From: Postechiella sp039985655
GTDB lineage: Bacteria > Bacteroidota > Bacteroidia > Flavobacteriales > Flavobacteriaceae
Direction of reading: 5' to 3'
Length of the DNA stretch: 64,000 bases
Assembly: GCA_039985655.1 (NCBI GenBank)
Contig: JBDWSF010000037.1
Coordinates: 139,241 to 203,240, forward strand
The notes beneath the pieces are model-generated. The model was given only the letters and a program-made list of their open reading frames with translations, had not been told where the DNA came from and ran no database searches. Positions 61,621 to 64,000 of the stretch are shown here, in pieces. The stretch's first letter is position 1. The number at the start of each line of letters is the position of its first letter. Position numbers and translations under genes: made by a program.

Positions 61621-64000
61621 TTATTTAATTGTCATTTTTCCTTTAGCTATGACCTTATTATCATCAGAAGCTATTTTGTATAAATAAATTCCTGATGATA
61701 GTTTTTTGCGTTTAAAGACATAGCTGTTTTCACCTTGGACGAGGTTACCTAATTCAATTTTTTCAACCATACGTCCGCTTAATTCGAAAATTGACAATAT
61801 TGCCTTATTGCCATTATCATTTGATAAAAAACTTATTGTTGTTTCTATTTGAAAAGGGTTTGGAATATTGAAAGCTATTGATACTTCCTTAATATCTAAA
61901 TCATCAATAGCAAGAATAGCTTGGACAATCTCAGAAGGAATTTCTTGTGCATTTATATCGGATAAAATTACTGCTTTGATATATGGCTTGTTACTATTAA
62001 ATTTTGCCAATTCAATAACTCCATTTAAAGAACTATCAAATGAATACGCTAAAAAACTAACTTGATTGTTTCTATTTTTTAAGCTTACTGTAAAGCCTGT
62101 ATTAGAAACTAACTCTTCTACTAACTCTTGAGAAGTATTATCAATAAGAATCTCAAAGCTGGTTACAGTATTACCTTTAGTGTCTAATAGAAGTTTTCCA
62201 TTTTCAATACTAATCTTCGCATTAATATTATTTGTTTTAGACTTTATAGAAGCACTAAATTTACCTGTAGAAACCGATTCTTGACTTTGAATAATATCAA
62301 CTTGTTTTACTAAATCAAGAATATTAATACTATTGTCACTATTTATATCAGTTGCATTATAATTGAAATAATCAATATTATCTCCTAAATAATAGTTGAT
62401 TGAAGTTTGTAAATCCAAAATATTCAATCTACTATCAAGGTTAGAATCCCCTGATTGATATTTCAAATAATAACTAAGGATACTGTTAGTTGCATTACCC
62501 GAAACTTGCCTTAATTCCAAAATTTGGTTATCGGGTATTTTCCACATTGATATTAAATCTATTAGCCTCACACCTTCTTCTGATAGATTAACTGTTTTTG
62601 AAAAACTGCCAATTCTTAAATTATAAGTTTGATTGAAATAACCTCTTTTGCTATGATCATATCTATTTATATTTAAATCGTTTACAGTAGTGTCTCTATT
62701 CAGGTCAACTTCACCAAGTTCGATTACTTGTTTGTAATATAAAAAATCAATTGCAGAAGGTAAAATTGCTGCTACGCCAGTAAGTTTGTTGGAAGATAAA
62801 TTCAATGTATTTAAATAGGGTAAATTATTAAATATGTCGGGAACAATACCTGTAACGTTATTTAGACTAAGATTTATAGCAACAACATGTCCATCATAGA
62901 TAGAAACTCCAAACCATTTGTTTGTGTGCAAATTGTTCGAGCTTACATCCCATTTGTTAAACCATTCGTCTCCATTTAATTGGTTATATAAATCAACCAA
63001 AGCAAGGTATTCTTGTTCTAAAACAGGTATATCAGATTTGTCTTCAATACCAGTAAAGTTGAACTGAGTATTTCTAAAAGTCCCTGTTGTTTGTCTAATA
63101 GAAATTTTGGCATCAGACGGGATTTCGCCAATTCTTACATTTTCAAAGATTACTTCACCCAATTCGTTGGTAATTGTTGAAGTGTGAATTACATCATTCA
63201 CTAATAGAACGAAGTTGTTTTTGGCATTATAATTATTGTTCTCTAAATCATATTTAACAATATTGCCCAGTTCAACTTTAAATTGATCTTCTTCTAGATT
63301 TAGTTGGGTATTAGAATTAATTGTTTGGTTTCGTAAATCTATATAGGTATTGGTAAAATCATAATACAGTTTCTTTTCAACCTTATTAAAACTATTGCTC
63401 GAAATATCTAAATATTCCAAAGCTATGAAATCGGATAGTACAGTAGGGATGGTGCCACCAAAATTATTGTTTCCAATGCTAAATTTCTTTAACTGTTGTA
63501 ATTCAGAAATCACAGTAGGAATGGTTCCTGATAGCAAATTAGAGCTTAAATCTAAACTTTCTAAATCAGTTAATAAGTTTATATTAGCAGGGATATTCCC
63601 TGAGATATTATTGCTATTTAGGGTTAGTGTTTTTAAATACTTTAAACCTGAGATTTCTTCTGGTATAACTCCAGATAAGTTGTTATTAAACAAATCAATA
63701 GAAATTACATGACCATCTTCTATACTAACTCCATACCAACTACTTAGATTGAGATTGTTTTGACTAATATCCCAAATGTTAGTCCAGAAAGCACCGTTTG
63801 TTGAGTTATACAGTTTTTTCAAAATTTCAAACTCCTCATCCACAAGTGAGTCACCAAAAATCGTATTCGTAAAAGTAATCGTAGAAGACCCAGCTGTTCC
63901 AGATTGTTGTCGTAAAGATACCTGCTTCTCAGGCGTCAATGTACTTAAGTATTCTCTTGGTATCAGTAAACTACCATCTGTATTGGCCGTAATACTAGAA
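61621..64000 (-). CDS. Secreted plant-type LRR protein with two dockerin-like loops and T9SS domain (5' end outside window)
   Basis: The frame is open to the window edge (residues TANTDGSLLIPREYLSTLTP precede the first possible start at 63939), so the gene begins beyond 64000. At least 793 residues are visible. Two blocks of plant-type leucine-rich repeats (LSGVIPEEISGLKYLKTLTL, NNISGNIPANINLLTDLESL; second set near 62990-62780) alternate with a beta-rich module repeated twice (RQQSGTAGSSTITFTNT and RQTTGTFRNTQFNFTG). At 62450-62290 two dockerin-like loops occur: GDSNLDSRLNILDLQTSINY and TDINSDNSINILDLVKQVD, each with Asp/Asn at positions 1, 3, 5, 9 and 12. A T9SS sorting domain ends the protein (AFNIPNPFQIETTISFL). 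It is the upstream member of an operon with the cohesin-bearing giant gene. Confidence 0.82.
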   Translation of the reverse strand, partial: SSITANTDGSLLIPREYLSTLTPEKQVSLRQQSGTAGSSTITFTNTIFGDSLVDEEFEILKKLYNSTNGAFWTNIWDISQNNLNLSSWYGVSIEDGHVISIDLFNNNLSGVIPEEISGLKYLKTLTLNSNNISGNIPANINLLTDLESLDLSSNLLSGTIPTVISELQQLKKFSIGNNNFGGTIPTVLSDFIALEYLDISSNSFNKVEKKLYYDFTNTYIDLRNQTINSNTQLNLEEDQFKVELGNIVKYDLENNNYNAKNNFVLLVNDVIHTSTITNELGEVIFENVRIGEIPSDAKISIRQTTGTFRNTQFNFTGIEDKSDIPVLEQEYLALVDLYNQLNGDEWFNKWDVSSNNLHTNKWFGVSIYDGHVVAINLSLNNVTGIVPDIFNNLPYLNTLNLSSNKLTGVAAILPSAIDFLYYKQVIELGEVDLNRDTTVNDLNINRYDHSKRGYFNQTYNLRIGSFSKTVNLSEEGVRLIDLISMWKIPDNQILELRQVSGNATNSILSYYLKYQSGDSNLDSRLNILDLQTSINYYLGDNIDYFNYNATDINSDNSINILDLVKQVDIIQSQESVSTGKFSASIKSKTNNINAKISIENGKLLLDTKGNTVTSFEILIDNTSQELVEELVSNTGFTVSLKNRNNQVSFLAYSFDSSLNGVIELAKFNSNKPYIKAVILSDINAQEIPSEIVQAILAIDDLDIKEVSIAFNIPNPFQIETTISFLSNDNGNKAILSIFELSGRMVEKIELGNLVQGENSYVFKRKKLSSGIYLYKIASDDNKVIAKGKMTIK

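Overview
The window looks like a chromosome segment of a marine Flavobacteriaceae member (Bacteroidota). It is AT-rich. At least eight proteins end in type IX secretion (T9SS) C-terminal sorting domains. There is a SusC/SusD pair controlled by an ECF sigma/FecR system, several promoters fit the Bacteroidota -7 consensus TAnnTTTG, and many housekeeping genes are of flavobacterial type. The genus cannot be fixed from the sequence alone.

Layout. 1-1894: the 3' end of an RluA-type pseudouridine synthase and an aldehyde dehydrogenase. 2229-28642: a large polysaccharide utilization locus (PUL), nearly all on the minus strand. In transcription order it holds FecR, SusC with an STN domain, SusD, two surface-glycan-binding-type lipoproteins, a small CBM6 protein, a small Cys-rich protein, a ThuA/sugar-dehydrogenase/PKD/CBM6/PA14 protein, three paralogous alginate-lyase-family (PF05426) lyases each with two CBM6 modules, and a beta-helix protein with three CBM6 modules. 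The ECF sigma gene is divergent from fecR. The likely substrate is a uronic-acid-containing polysaccharide (alginate, glucuronan or similar). The enzymes are secreted by T9SS and armed with CBM6 modules, and induction would run from SusC (STN) through FecR to the ECF sigma factor. No sulfatase or monomer catabolism gene is present.

28634-35909: an orphan histidine kinase with two membrane/periplasmic neighbours, a CPBP protease overlapping an Lrp-type regulator, a divergent PLP-dependent lyase (methionine gamma-lyase type), a YdjM-like membrane protein and an NhaC antiporter. 35999-42107: an oxidative stress block (2-Cys peroxiredoxin, thioredoxin, small acidic protein, CAP lipoprotein, KatG, Tpx), then diacylglycerol kinase and a lipoprotein. 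42316-48606: an envelope/division operon (FtsK, LolA, LptF/G-type permease) followed by ribB fused to a degenerate GTP cyclohydrolase II domain. 48742-51055: a decayed T9SS sorting-domain fragment, a KdnA-like aminotransferase and a nitroreductase.

51230-53030: tRNA-Ser(UGA) with a clear promoter and terminator, directly followed by a broken ISAon1-like element that has itself been split by an IS200-type element. 53149-64000: two very large T9SS-secreted proteins in one operon. The first in the operon, cut by the window edge, has plant-type LRRs and two dockerin-like calcium loops. The second, 2813 residues long, begins with a cohesin-like domain. This adjacent cohesin/dockerin pair is the best candidate for a little-described surface assembly system in the window.
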